From Helicoverpa zea (lineage: Eukaryota > Arthropoda > Insecta > Lepidoptera > Noctuidae), in contig NC_061459.1 in assembly GCF_022581195.2 (NCBI RefSeq), positions 5,456,001 through 5,520,000 on the forward strand: DNA of 64,000 nucleotides, in the 5' to 3' direction. The notes beneath the pieces are model-generated. The model worked only from the letters and a program-made list of their open reading frames with translations, was not told where the DNA came from and made no database searches. Below, piece after piece: positions 37,182 to 50,945 of the stretch. Each line of letters opens with the position of its first letter. Position 1 is the stretch's first letter. The translations under genes and the position numbers were made by a program.

Positions 37182-40055
37182 ATGGATGGGTATGGGTACA
37201 GAGCTGAAGGATGCTTTCGAAACGTGTTCCGTTCATTTGTCTGTGTCGCGCTATCACTGTTGCTGGGTCTACACATCTACGCATATTTCTGGGGTCCTAC
37301 ACAAGAAACCTTGGATGGAGACTTCTCTGACATCAAATACGTCGTTATGCAGCTGACAAGAGGACTTTCCGAGGTTGCTAAACTAATACTTATACACAAG
37401 GTTTTTTTAGGCGTTCCCTTAAGACGACCCACAGGGCCAGAGACCGTTAAAAAGGCTACACAACCACAAAAAAAAATATTTCCTAGTTGAACCTTAGAAA
37501 GTATTGTATCGATTGTAAGGACCAGAATTTGTCACATTTTCCTATTGGAAAGGAGTGCTCACAAATCGTTCCCCAATAGCAAGGCAGATGACGTTACTTG
37601 TACGCTACGATTGTAGTGGAGAGCTACGCTACGAAGGGCTACGAGATTCAGTGACCTTTATACGACTTCACGATATAGTAGAGTAGATGGCGCTAGTTGT
37701 GATTTGGTTGTTGAAGTAGGAACGAGGGATAATCACAGAAGTTTTTGGGCAAGATATCTACAATGAATCAAAAGCTATCACGACCCGTGTTTATAATGTT
37801 TTCAGGCAACAAACGATGCAAATGTACAAGTTGAGGCATATTAATTATCACATCAAAACAGGCAGGTAGGTATAATCTGCATCCGCAACTCGGGCCCCCA
37901 AGATACAGGTCTAGCCTAGTTTGGGGACCACCGATCCAAAAAAAATTACTGTCTGCTACTACATATAGTTACACCAAATTAATGTACCTTACTTAATTTT
38001 AAGTCAAACAAATTTTATGTAACTGGATAAATATTTTTTTTATTATCATGGAACAACACATTCGGTAAACAAGAGGTAATGTCTATCGGTGATTTAATGT
38101 CTGAAAATGATAATGCGCCTTGAACAGCATGCTTTTACTATTTTTTAATGCCTCCAGAAGAACCGTTCTGTTAATTTTCTAGCCACCATTCCATTCCATT
38201 GATGTAACCACAAACTTCTACTAAATATTAAAATGTAGGTAAATCGCAAGCATGAGCGTCTACAAACTGAGATGGAGCGCATCTCATCAGTCCTGCCAGC
38301 AGTGGCGGCAGCAGCCGGGCGCGCTAAGGAGGCGCTCGTAGATCCCGTCTTGCGAATGCGCAATAATCGCCAGATTGGAGATGCACCTGATTATGATAGA
38401 CAGGTGAGTCGTAACTCAATGCAAAGTAGATATTCCTATCTTTAAAACATAGATATAGAAATGCGGAGACATTTCTATCTAAGCAAAAAAACTTCCTCAA
38501 ACAAAATGGAAACGATAAATTACTTATTTGAATAAAAAAAATCTATAATATTTGCAAATATAACTTACTCCTTTTTTGTTAGTTTGCAGGTTGTAAGTTT
38601 AGAAATACGTTAACCCATAAAACAAGCGCCAATAGGTTCAACCCCGTCGGATACACTTTGTTTATTCCTGTAACCTCTTTGTCAATCATCTCTTCATATT
38701 ATTTCACTAACAAATGTTTCCGTTTGAATTTTGTTTCTGGACTTCATCATCACCATCATCCCTTAAATGAGTAGAAATATACTGAAATCATTATATTACC
38801 TTTGAAGTATTTCTTCCTATAATTTTCCTTATTTATTCTACGGTACTATTGCGCTATGATGTTTTCATCAGTTTTTTTCCCAAATCTGAGCAATTTTTTG
38901 TCAAAAAAATATCCTATTTACTTGCATTATTACTATTGATTTTTTTAGGTAGGTTCCGATTCAATTCTATGAGGTAATGAATAAATTAACGTCTTCAGTC
39001 TTAAAATTAGCAAACGAACTGTTCTACCCGGAATAGTCCGCGATTATTGCAAATGCATACCTAAATTTTTGATAATTATAAAAATAGTTGCAATCGCGTG
39101 GCGCATTCCGTTTACCGTCAAAATAGTTTTAAAATTCCTGACAAGTTTCAGACAATATCTTTAAATTCTTCTTTCTTCTTGTTTTGCTTAATTAAAGTGT
39201 TGTGTAGTATTTGTGTGTGTTTTTTTTAAGACTGACACCAGCCACGTCCTAACAGAACCATGCTATCTCCTACCCATTAACAGTTAGCAGACTACGCCCT
39301 CGAATCAGCTGGTGCCAGAGTGCTGGACACAGGGGACACCGTGGAGCATGTGATATACGAGTCGCCAATAGGCTGGGCGCTCCACATGCTGACCGCATGG
39401 GTGTGTCGCGAGTGCCTCGGCGCCCGCGCCATGATCCGTCCTGGCACGCTGCCCGGCGAGTGCTGGGCCTTCAAGGGCTCGAGAGGAGAAGCCACCATAC
39501 GACTGCTGGGCACCGTCCGAATAACTGGAGTCAGCGTTGAACATATACCGCCGCATATTTCTCCCACTAGGTGAGGTTTTCATTTTCTATAAGTAGGATC
39601 TGACACTTCTGACAGCTACTACATATCCTCGAATGAACATTGACATTGTGCATATTATATGGCTGGCGATGCGGTAGGCAGATGCTAGATAAAAGATAAG
39701 CTTTTGACAATGGGCCATTTAAATACAACATAGCTGAATCCAACCATTTACTTTTTTCAGAGAAATATCATCAGCTCCACGCCTAGTCCAAGTGGAAGGA
39801 CTAGAAAATCGCTTCGATCCGTACCCTCACGACTATGGCAGTTTCGAGTACGACAGGGATGGTAAACCTATCCAGTACTTTGACGTTTTATTTCCAAGTC
39901 TTAAAGGCCATAACATCCTCAGGATACGGGTGCTTTCGAACTGGGGCCATCCTGTGTATACGTGTGTGTATCGGGTGAGGGTTCATGGTGATCTGGCGAA
40001 TAACCCGAGGGTTGCGGTCGCTGATGATGGTGATGCTCGGATAGAAAATGAGTAG
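37182..40055 (+). CDS. SUN-domain protein (SPAG4-like)
   Basis: Inner nuclear membrane half of a LINC complex, which couples the nucleus to the cytoskeleton through KASH partners. Exons: 37182-37400 (start), 38239-38403, 39284-39570 and 39761-40055 (stop), about 322 residues. The N-terminus is short, with one TM segment (FVCVALSLLLGLHIYAYFW). A short helical region (NRKHERLQTEMERISS) follows. The SUN domain starts DYALESAGARVLDTGDT and has the hallmark PGECWAFKGSRG, then VSVEHIPPHISP, and ends with RIRVLSNWGHPVYTCVYRVR. The short N-terminus favours the SPAG4/SUN3-5 type over the longer klaroid type. The donor after exon 1 (AAG/GTTTTT) is weak, so that boundary is uncertain, and further 5' exons are possible. 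AATAAA is at 40413-40418. Confidence 0.87.
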
Positions 40056-42911
40056 ATACGTTTTCTTTTTAATTGATATGGATAAATAGATTGAGTTGGT
40101 TGCGTGACACAAAGTATGAGAAGTAGCTTGTGGTTTGAACCTTTGGCTTGTACCGTACACACGAGTTCATATAATTATATAGGTATGTATAATGTACCTA
40201 CCTACTATCCACATTGGTTTCGCAAATGGAAAAAGCTCTATGTAGGGTCAGTGTGTCTCTTTACTGTGCCCCTGAAAAATCATGTTCTTAATACATTCTA
40301 AAACTATATATTTTAGGTATTTAGTTTAATGTTACCTAGTTATTGTTATGTATTGTCCTTATCATAAATAATTTAACTAAAACGTATAAATCTGAATTAT
40401 TTGATAAATCTAAATAAAGCTACTTATGTTACTATGTGTTGGATTTTTTCTACATTATGAAAAATTAGCAGGCAGTTTCTTTACAGCGTCGAAGCCATTA
40501 TTGCCAGGTGGCTGCCCGGTTATCCATTGTGTTGCACAAAACGAGAGAAAGGCGAAACCAAGCATAGATGTTAATCTGGGTGTCCGGCAGCCGAATGCTA
40601 TAAAACGCATGCATTGTTGCTGGACAATGGTACAAAGTACATAAATTAAAGTGAGCAAAGTGATCATGAGCCCCCGCGGCGCGCGCGCTAATGGGTTGAC
40701 CGAAGCAGCTCCGCTTTGTAGCCGAAGCTGCGCCCGCGCATTGTTGATGGACACTTTATTTAATTTATTGTAGCAAAGGATCATTGCAATTCTTTAGCTG
40801 TACCTGTACAAATATTCATCAGTATTTTGAACATTGTTATTAGATATTCCTAATAATAATAAATAACCAAGTTTCATCATTATTTTGGCCAAATCATACA
40901 CGTACATATCACAATTGCAATGTGTTTTTGTGTTGTACTGAGACCCAACATTTAAGGGCTTTCTAACTGTTCCTGGATAGTAACTTTTAGTAAGCCAAAA
41001 TTTATTTATTATCGTTGTTGGATTTAGCTTAATCGAACAACTATTATAGGATTTTAGCTCCTGAACTTATTCAAGGGCTACTGGATGGTGTTACCGACAA
41101 TGATGTCTTTACATAGAATTGCAATGTAAAGACAAGCATGAAATCGACTTTGGCATCGTTAGAGGCAATAATATGTACGCGGTACGTACATTAGGGACGC
41201 AATTAGGTCGGTGCTGAAGAACCGATCCTTTCTTTAGTTGCTTCAATGTGTTTCCTTTTCTCTGACAAATAGATTGGAGCCGTAAAGGGTGAAAGCACCT
41301 CTCCATGAAATTTATCCTTTTCCACCGACGCCTACTTGTACGTAGGTACACTCTACTCAATATTAATGATGTGATCTTAGTTCAGTGTCTCGCTACTTGA
41401 CATGTATTAATGAACAGTATTTGTGTCCAGATTCCGGCCGGTCAGACCAGGGCGACATGAAAAAGTTAACAATTGAGTAATATTACATTATGGTACGGTA
41501 TTAGCGTGGTATCCCGTGGCGTTGCCCGCATTTTTTCGATACTATGCTATATTCTTTTGAGGCTGATTCTTTGTTGACTTTGTTTCCAAATCAGTTTAGA
41601 ATAAGTAGAGCATTTTAATGTAAAGAATTTCCCACATTATCCAATTCATGGAGCAGTGCTCAGAACTACATGTGGTGACTGAAAATTGTTATAAAGTGTT
41701 TTAAGAACAAGTATCGATTTATCGTTATCATCTTATCATTATTGTCCCGTAGCAAACGTTTCTTATTATTTACTTGCACTAAAATATTCATCACATTTTG
41801 TTAAGTTATACCGTTCAGTTCTCTTAATATTTTTACATTCATCATTAGCTGACTAAGTAAAATGTATTATGTTTTCGGTATAGTGCCAGTATTGTATCTT
41901 CAGCAGTGAACGTCCCACAGCTGAGATGATGAACAAACAAACAGCAAACACATTTTGATAACGTTTATGTAACAGGTACATATCCTATGATTTATAAATA
42001 TAAACAAAATTTACCAGTAGGTAAGCATCCGATATATTATTATGTGATTTTCAATGGCACCTCACGAACAACTTGTTCCAACATCACAGACACAGATAAT
42101 TTATTTCCAGACATCTCTGTGGATATTGATTGTTATAATTCTCCGGCAATAATACAAATTATGTAAGAACGACCTTGTAGCGCAGGCACGTAGCGGTTCG
42201 TTGTCCGATCTTCGTAACAACTAACAAATATCTTTGTAATGGATATCAGACAACTTTTTTACTTGTACCCCTATTCTTCTCGACCACAAAGAACGTTTTA
42301 ATCCACGACAAGCGATAAATCGTTAGAAACTTCAGCGACAATATTCTCTTCAGACTAATTGGGGATAGAGGGATAAAGGGTGTATTGTGAAAGCCGCCAA
42401 AATATTTGACAATATTAATAATATTTCTGGTCTGTCGCTCGTCAAAGGCTTGCACTAGTAAAGGATTGCCGATAGTTAGCCGGGTAAACTCATCGGAGCA
42501 TTTTGCGAGCATCCGGCCCGTGTGGTGCAAGTGATAAGACATCAAATCACTTTGAAAACTACTGCGTTGCCAAACTACCAACACAATATTGAGTCAAAAG
42601 GCACAGCCAGATGAAAGTGGGATTTTTTAAACTAAATTTTTAATAATTTACCGATGATTTAGTCAGAAATACTTTCCTGTCGCATTTGTATATTTTCTTT
42701 CTAGTTGGTGATAATCACAGTTGTGGTTCATTTGACTTCGATTGGATTAAGTCGGTAGGAGTTGTTTTGTGTGTCAAGCAAGCATTCCTGTTATGTACCT
42801 AATTCAATGAAATAAAAGTAAAATCGACGTTGTTAAAAGTATGTGCATTAACTAACATAAAGTTTATAGTTTGGACCACGCGTCATCTAGATGCTGTGTG
42901 CGTAGGTGTCG

Positions 42912-43196
42912 TCAAGGGATTCGTTTTAAATAGTCTCCGAAGGCATTGTTTGGGAGACGGGCTTTGTCCCGCACATTAGAAATACTCTCGTGTTCGCCTC
43001 GCTGGCTCAGATCAATGTCGCCTTCAGGAAATACGATTTTAACAGTGAAAACATCGGAATTACAAGTCATCGCGACACACTCTGTTGCCTCCGGGCTAAA
43101 GGGTTTGTTGTCATACAATTTAGTATCGTGAGCTTGTTTTATCCAAACAATGTAAAACCCATTTGTAAGGATCTTCTTTTTTGTCAGTAGCGAATG
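42912..43196 (-). other. exon-like ORF of unknown gene
   Basis: A 94-codon minus-strand frame, open from after a stop at 43197 to a stop at 42912. It reads GFYIVWIKQAHDTKLYDNKP, then ECVAMTCNSDVFTVKIVFPE and a hydrophilic end. The C-x-x-x-x-F-T-V-K-I-x-F-P pattern vaguely recalls the start of a ZP domain, but the second half does not follow that family. Composition looks coding, yet no partner exon or firm splice site is found nearby. Confidence 0.2.
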
Positions 43197-45461
43197 TTAC
43201 CTTTTGTGTTCTATCTAAGTGAATGGGTTTAGATGTAAGTAAGACAACTGTGCACACTACATGCGAAGGTCTTTAGATAGACTTAATGTTCTTCTGTTTT
43301 CTTTACCAATACAACATTTTGTTGTAAAAGCTAGAGTAGTACCGAATTCGTTATAATTGGGTAGCGCGGTAAGGCCAGCGGCTACTTTCTAAACGATCAA
43401 ATTGGGTTGCCCACTCGCCAACCTCGCAACATATAAAAAAATCCTGCAAATAAAAGCAATGAAGAGTTATAGGTAACTCATTATGTGAAGGACGAAGGGT
43501 TCGCGGCAGGTATGTCCGTATGGCGCGATCAGCCCTTCATAATTTAGAAAAAGAGCCATTTATTAAACTAGAGCCCTTAGTAATTATTGGGACTCCATTT
43601 GGACATATTCGCTATTGCTACCTGCCGGCAATTTGCCATTCGGCCCTTTGTCTGGCGGTGTGGCGCCCTAAAGGGTTCTAATTTTAAATGCAGCGTGTAA
43701 CCATCGGGGCTTTATTCGTAAATTTCTCTTTCGCGGTGGTTAGTGTGCGCTGGACGCAATATGGCGCATTTTTTTGTCGCGTGGCAAGGGTAAGCAATTA
43801 ACTGGATACAACATCGGCTTTGTTCGCTTTTTGCGGTTGATTGATAATGGAATGTGTGTACCCACACTAAGCAACGTCTTATTAATAAAATTTCATATGA
43901 AACTATAATTTAAATTTAACCAGGGGCCAGAATAAGTGCAAGTTGATCGACATAAAGGTGCGTTTTTCTTAAAACAACTTTACTTTGAAAATTGAACGTA
44001 AAATCAAAGTACCCAAAGTTGTTTAAAAACTGGCGGTTAGATATGTTGTGTGAATTTAATGACATATTTTTATTGTTTTCCAGAATATTAATGCTTTATT
44101 GACAAATGTGTCTCGACATACACGACAGACGATCGTTGCAGCTACTATGCTAAAATTACACGGAAAAGTCCTGATAATGTAAACAGTGTCGCGGCGTCCA
44201 TCTCGTTAGTTTGTCTACAAACAAGGATCGAATGAATACAGACAAGCGTGTTTGCGGTCACGGCTCGCGTTACAACAAATAACTACGTAACGTGTTTGTT
44301 TATATCGGCTACATATATTGGTGATCGGCGATCGAGTGCCGCAGCGTGCGTCGCGGCGGCAGATCGCCCCCGCTATGCAGTCGTCATGGCAACGTTGCAC
44401 TCACCCCTACACACATTACACACGAGAGACCATAAAAAAACAGAAAAGCGGAGAACAGAAAACTTAGTCGACGTCACCCCGGTTCCTGTCGAACGTCCGA
44501 GTGTTCCCTTCTTTCAAACATAATTTATGGTTTCGGGGAAATAAACATAAAAAATAGAAAAGGAAAAACGACAGCACGCACGATAAAAAAGCTCGTCGTA
44601 AAAGTGAGAGGGGAGAGGGGGGGGCGCCGCCCAGCCGCCGGGCAGGTCGCGGGCGGCAACCCTTCCGCTGCCCGCCCTCCGCCCGGCCCTCATACCCACC
44701 GCATTAAAGGGTTACGGCGACTAACCCTCGTCACCGTTGCTATGTATGTGCTTAGCTATTGATGTAAGATCCCTACTATTACTTCTCTAAGTAAATGCTC
44801 TCGTGTAGTCCAGTTTAGCTGGTGTGGAAATCTACGCAATAGTTTTAGTTGTTATATCTGAGAGTATTATTACGGTACATTATCATACAAATCGCAAAAA
44901 TTACCGTGTACGGGGAGACACGGTGTGTCCGAAGGGAAACATTGTAGCGGCGAGTGTGAAACATTGGCTGGTGATGACGGCGAGGCAACTCCCCGCGAAA
45001 CGACACTTTGATGTAAATGTGCTCCCCGGACGATGGTGCAGCCCACACCGGCTTACACAGTGGCACGCACATCCCGATTTTCCGGGATTTGTTTAGTGAG
45101 AAAAACAAAAGTGAAACGAATACAGAAACAGGTTATTTTTTATAAGATTTAAGTAGTTTTTTTCCTGTAGTAGATTATCGATACATGGCTGGAAATTAGA
45201 TAGATTCTTAATAAATAATAGCCAATTTTTCTATGATTTACAGAATCTTGGTATCAAGTGTAATAATAATTCGTTCCGATAGAACATAAATGAGAACATT
45301 TATTTACCTTTGCATTAGTTTCCGCTTGAATTCTGCGAGACGCTGGGTACATGTGAGAGAAGGGCGCGGGAGGCGTACGTCCGCGGCGACCGTCCGTCTA
45401 GCGTCCACCCTGACCTGCCCTGCGTCACATACCACAGAAGTACAGGAATAATAATAATTAT

Positions 45462-45686
45462 AGTTCGGCCATTCAGAGAATGCGTTCCTGACACGTCGCG
45501 ATTGAACTGACGACGTAATAACATTCATTGATTATTGATATAATAATGTTGTTTTAATGCTCCTCAATTGTTAAAACGGTAAACAACCAGCAAAAATATT
45601 TTTATCGTAACTGCAACGCCATTGCAAAGTTACGTCGTCAGTTCAATCGCGACGTGTCAGGAACGCATTCTCTGAATGGCCGAACT
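45462..45686 (-). mobile_element. 225-bp MITE, copy 3 (inverted interior)
   Basis: Same 225-bp length and same terminal repeats as the copies at 9463 and 23505, with the central part in the opposite orientation, meaning the element inserted the other way round. Flanks are AATTAT / TATATA. Confidence 0.92.
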
Positions 45687-47988
45687 TATATAACAACACA
45701 TAACAGCACTCGGCCCGCGAAGATATAATATATTAAATCGATTGAACATGGCTAACAGAGAAACCTTTAATTGTATATGAGATAGAATTTGATCCAGGAG
45801 CCTGATCGGCACCTATAATTTCTAAGCTGATGCTCCTTTTGTTTTTATAGTTAAACTAGGTAGGTTCTTAGTTTTATTTTACACGGTACATAACTTGATC
45901 TCTGGTACAGTGGCACGAAGTAGACCTTTTCTGCGCTTTCTGTGTTGTGTCCACACACTAAACAGCCGCACACAAATACCTAGTTAAGTTTCCAGCACTT
46001 TCCCTCCAGAGAGTTCGACTGTCAATATCAAACAGAATGGTTTATAGACGCTTTGTGTTACAAAACATGTTGAACTTTCGTCGATTCTGTATTTGTTTTA
46101 AGTAATTTGAAATAAAAATGGTAAGTGATGTGATTTCTTTGTTTGAACATGCAGGATGTTAAAATGAGAATGTTTGAACCTGAGTTAGTGCGGTAGTTCG
46201 ACGCGTATCTTATTTTTGTATTGATATAATAACATTAATATTTATCCCTTCACTAGGTCGTACAGTTATATTCCCGTAATGTTTTTTTACTCTTTTTCCG
46301 GCCAGTCCAACTGACACGCACCAGTGGTCTGCTTTTGCCAATCTTATTTATTGCCTAACATATCTCGAGCAGAAGGAAAACTCACATCATGTTAATTTCC
46401 TGTCCCAGGCCGTTCACGTGCTGTATCTCAGAGCCCGTCAACCGATCAATACAGACATTAAAAATATTAATAACGTAAGTAATCTCATAGATCGATCATA
46501 GACATGCTTTTCTCACAGCCTTCACCTCTGTTTTATTATTCTTTTGTGTATCTAATTTGCAAGACGGTAGGTAATAAAAAAAGGTGAACTAGTGGACACA
46601 TAAGCAATCACTGTCACCAGCATACATGTATGTTTTTGTCGTTAGAGGCCGGTATTAATAATGACCGCTTTTATGCGAAGGGTCCCTGGCCAGTTCTCGG
46701 GCCACTTCACTTATTTAAATTCCCGTTTTTGTACTAAATTTACATTACATTCCTTGCCCGACAAGACGTCAAGTTACAACGGGGAGACGATGTCATGTCC
46801 CTTCTTGTGTTGTAAATTGAGGGTCACACAAAAACCGTTGCGCCCTTACCGAGCCCATAACGTCCAGCCGCCCGGACATCCACGATCACGTGAAAAACTG
46901 CGGCTCCACTTATTTTTTCATTCTATTGATGCCCGCTCGATACATTAACAATTCGATTTTTTTTATCTCAGTTGCAATGATCGCGGTAACCGGTGTACTG
47001 TACAGTTTAAATTTTTGTGAAAAAATGTTAAATTACGAGGGGACGATTATAAACACATGCGCGAGCGCGTCAAATCTTCAGCCGGCGCGCGCTCATCGTC
47101 AGGGACGTATTATGGCTTTTTTAAACCGACAGTAGTACAGGGGAAGAGTATTTTTTAAAAATAAAATTTACTTTTTAAGTAGAAAACGTGTCCCCGCAGT
47201 CGAATCCAATTGTTGCGTGTCGGATGGGCACGAGTTCGATTTTATGTGTGGAAGGGATTTTTTATGGCGTGGTGTGTGCCACGCAGTGAGAGGCGGTGAG
47301 ACACGGGGTGGAGTGACAGATAGGCATCGTCTTGGCACCCGCCACGCGTCTGCACGCACAAACCCTTTGGCTGTTATGTTTTATGTCACATCACTAGCCT
47401 CGGGCGTCACTACCTTTGTACTATCTCGAGCAAACACTATTTTTGTGTTTCTTGTTTATATTTACGTAAAGGCTTTGCGTCACAAGTTCGACATGGTGTG
47501 ACATGCTGATAATAGTTTGTCAAAGATTTAATGTATTCTTTTCTATTTTGCTCTCCACCCACGCTACTACCTACTTGATTTTGCTTATCGATGTAATACT
47601 AGACTAACTACTTAATAGTTTACTATGTGAAAATATTCTTCCTTACCTTTTTTACAGCTAGCTAGCCAGCTAGCTATTGTAGCGCACTGTTGGGCAAACG
47701 CGACAGAAACTCCCTTCAAGATAATATACAAAATCCTTACTACATCGTATTTCAATTCTGAATTTTCTGCCTTCATGTAAAACTTATGGTACAGATGTCT
47801 ACCACGTAACTTAAAATGGAAAAGCTATGGTCTATCTTCAAACACAAGACAGAGAAATACATATTTACATGTTGCTTTGCTATCGTGGTTGCTTTATAAA
47901 TACCTCGACTAAAGCGAATATTATACTCACTTTACTTTAATTTTAAGTTTACGATTTATGTAATTGGCTGTTAAAGCCGTGTAAGTCG

Positions 47989-48012
47989 AATAAATAAATA
48001 AATAAATAAATA
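47989..48012. repeat. AAAT microsatellite, possible retroposon tail
   Basis: Six repeats of AAAT follow the block GTTAAAGCCGTGTAAGTCG. Such a tail is typical of the 3' end of some insect non-LTR elements, but I could not define a 5' boundary or an ORF. Confidence 0.55.
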
Positions 48013-49635
48013 ATTCACACACAATTAAAACTGATATAACGTGCTTTTTATGTACTACACTTTTTTATGTACGTCCTAATGAATAGGCCTTTTATTTTGG
48101 ATTAGGGAACTGAAACATGTAAAACCAAATAAATGCACGTTAGTTCATACGTGTTCACCTGAAGTGTATTGTACAACCAAGTAATATTAAGTCTGAATTT
48201 CAAAATTTTGCCTATCATCATAATTCAATCAATCACTAAGTTATTTTTCTTATATGAATGTTGAAAAGAACATGCATAAAATATAAGTGAGAATGCAAAT
48301 ATAGAGAAACCCATTATTATTTCGCGATTTTCATGAGCTACTTTGTCATACATAAGCACAGAGGTTACATCACACTGTATTACTTATAAAAATATATAAA
48401 TATCGAAATCACGTACGTAACTGGTTACCGATTTAAACCGTGTAGGTATATAATAAAATTGGGCAGTAAAAAGCTCACGAGTAAATCCAGCCGCGGTGGG
48501 CGACACCGAAAGAGGTGAACAAGTCACAACTACTTTTTACTCCCTTCGTAGGGAGGCGGCCCCTCCCTCCCACACACGCTCTCCAGAGATGAAAGTTTCG
48601 TGGGGTTACACACACGAGCGTGGAACAGAACAACAAACGGCGTACTTGCCTAACTCTAACTTTAATTGTGTCTTTTCAATCGATAGTTTCTTGGGAGCCC
48701 ATCTTTCATTTAACGTTTGCTGTCCGTCCAGTGTCGTGGACGTCGTACCTTTGATGTCGCCATTTAATTTGTAAGGTGAGATGGGGCATTCGTAAAGGAT
48801 TCTTTTATTGACGGCTCTTCTTGTGATTTTCTGCACAGACATTTGGAAACGAATATGATTTTACTGATCCAGCTTTCTTTTTTCTGTAGGATCAAAGAGT
48901 TTTGTTCGTAAATGTGTCACTGAGTTCGACTCATAGTAAATTCCTCTGCCAGTTTGAATTTGGGTCATTAATATTTTGTTTATCCAAATAAAAATGCTTG
49001 GACTTTCCTATTCTAATTAATATGAACAAAATAACAGTACACTGCTGTATACGCACATGCATGTGTACGTGAGTAAGACATAGGGGTGGTCGGCGGCCAT
49101 CCCCTGCGTCCGGCGCTCGTCCCTTGGCAAAAAGCGGACAATTGCATCCTCGCTCCTTGCTTTGCATAATCAATAGTACCAGCCTTCATTGTGAACTCAC
49201 ATGGGGGGACTTATATAAAGCTCAATCCTTACATACGCACAAAGAGTTTGCTTGTGATTATAATAATTTATTTTGGTGAGAGCTTGCAGCAATGATGGCG
49301 CAGATAAATGACGCAAGGGTGTTTTATGTATGAAGAGTCTAGAATATTCTATAAATGTCAAATAGTTTTACAGGTATAAGAACGAATTCAAGAACATGAG
49401 TACAAAGTGCTATGTAGTAAGTACTTAGCATATTGAACTAGCGCTAAAAACGCCTGTTTTAAACCTTAGTATTTACTAGGTATGGTTATATTGTAGAGAC
49501 AATGTTTTCTTGATTATAATTGCAAATAATCGCTTTAAAACTGAGATGATGCTTGTCTACCTGCAGCGATCGTATCCATAGATTAAAATACAGATCAATT
49601 CTCGGAAAACGATAGGATGTAGCGATATCCATCAG

Positions 49636-50945
49636 AAAGAAGATGGATCAAAATTGCCCCACGTCCTATAACAATGTGACATATCTCAAAAAAAAGAAAA
49701 AAATGTTTAAAAAACCATGGCATACTCTCTAATTTATTTTTTTTACACCTTCATACGAAAAAAATGCTTTAAAAATTGTTCAGGCGCTGTTATGAAAACA
49801 TCGTTCATAGGACTATTTATGGACTATTTTGTTAAATTACTTTTTTGTTTGATAGGGTATACCTCACAGGTGGTCCCATAATCATCAGGTCAGGATCTGA
49901 TGATGGAAACCTTGAGAAATCCAGGGCAACTTTTGAAAGTTGTAGGCATGCCAGGATAAAAACTTGATTATAAGGTGTATGTCTTATAACAATATGCAAC
50001 AGTGAAGGTTTGGAGCTGACCTGATGATGGAGACGAAAGAAGGTCGAGGGAACTCGACAACCGAATATGTAAACTGCCTCGTGTTTGGGCTTATATTATT
50101 TGTTTTGAATAGACCTTTGCAACAGTGAAGGTTTGAAGCAGACTTGATGATGGAGACCAGAGAAGGTCGAGGGAACTCGACAACAAAATATGTGAACTAC
50201 CTCGTGTTTGTGCTTATATTAATCGTATCGATGAGAACTTTCCACTTATGCGGATAGTGACAACTGTGATTGTCACTGAAAAGCCAAAAAAAACTATTCT
50301 TAGGAGCATCGGCCTAGAGGTCGGTGGGGAAATAAACTTAGGTACATCCATTAGACACAGACTTCTGAGGTAGTTTACATATTATATTGTTATCGAGTCC
50401 CCTCGACCTTTTTGGTCTCCATCATCAAGTCCGCTTCAAACCTTCACTGTTGCAAAGGTCTATTCAATACAAATAATATAAGCCCCAACACGAAGTAGTT
50501 TACATATTCGGTTGTCGAGTTCCCTCGACCTTCTTTCGTCTCTATCATCAGGTCAGCTCCAAACCTTCACTGTTGCATATTGTTATAAGACATACACCTT
50601 ATAGTCAAGTTTTTATCCTGCGCATGCCTACAACTTTCAAAAGTTGCCCTGGATTTCTCAAGGTTTCCATCATCAGATCCTGACCTGATGATTATGGGAC
50701 CACCTGTGAGGTATATCCTATCAAACAAAAAAGTAATTTAATAAAATAGTCCATAAATAGTCTTATGAACGATGTTTTCATAACAGCGCCTGAACAATTT
50801 TTAAAACATTTTTTTCGTATGAAGGTGTAAAAAAAAAATTAGAGAGTATGCCATATTTTTTTTAACATTTTTATCTTTTTTTTGAGATATGCACATTGTT
50901 ATAGGACGTGGGGCAATTTTGTATGGATTGTGATCCGTCTTCTTT
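49636..50945. repeat. 1.3-kb palindromic element
   Basis: The left arm starts AAAGAAGATGGATCA at 49636 and the right arm ends with TGATCCGTCTTCTTT at 50945. Arms of about 600 bp match inverted almost throughout, meeting near 50290 around a short unique centre. Each arm contains tandem copies of a block of about 118 bp (AACAGTGAAGGTTTG ... GGTCGAGGGAACTCGACAAC ... CCTCGTGTTTG). Arm differences are few. No ORF or clear target duplication is seen. It is likely a fold-back type transposable element. Confidence 0.88.

Larger units (their letters stand above)
40056..49635. other. long gene-poor region
   Basis: No confident gene. It holds a 225-bp MITE (45462-45686), an exon-like minus ORF (42912-43196), an AAAT microsatellite (47989-48012) that may be the tail of a retroposon, and GC-rich patches near 40670-40750, 44320-44500 and 44600-44710. 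Many ORFs of 60-110 codons overlap on both strands and are not supported. Confidence 0.5.

Noticed and set aside
42246..42584. 112-codon minus-strand ORF considered as a partner exon of the 42.9-kb ORF
   Set aside because: No shared domain and no splice sites linking the two.
44320..44710. GC-rich patches considered as promoters or exons
   Set aside because: No coding frame with a recognisable product and no identifiable transcript; noted only as GC-rich.
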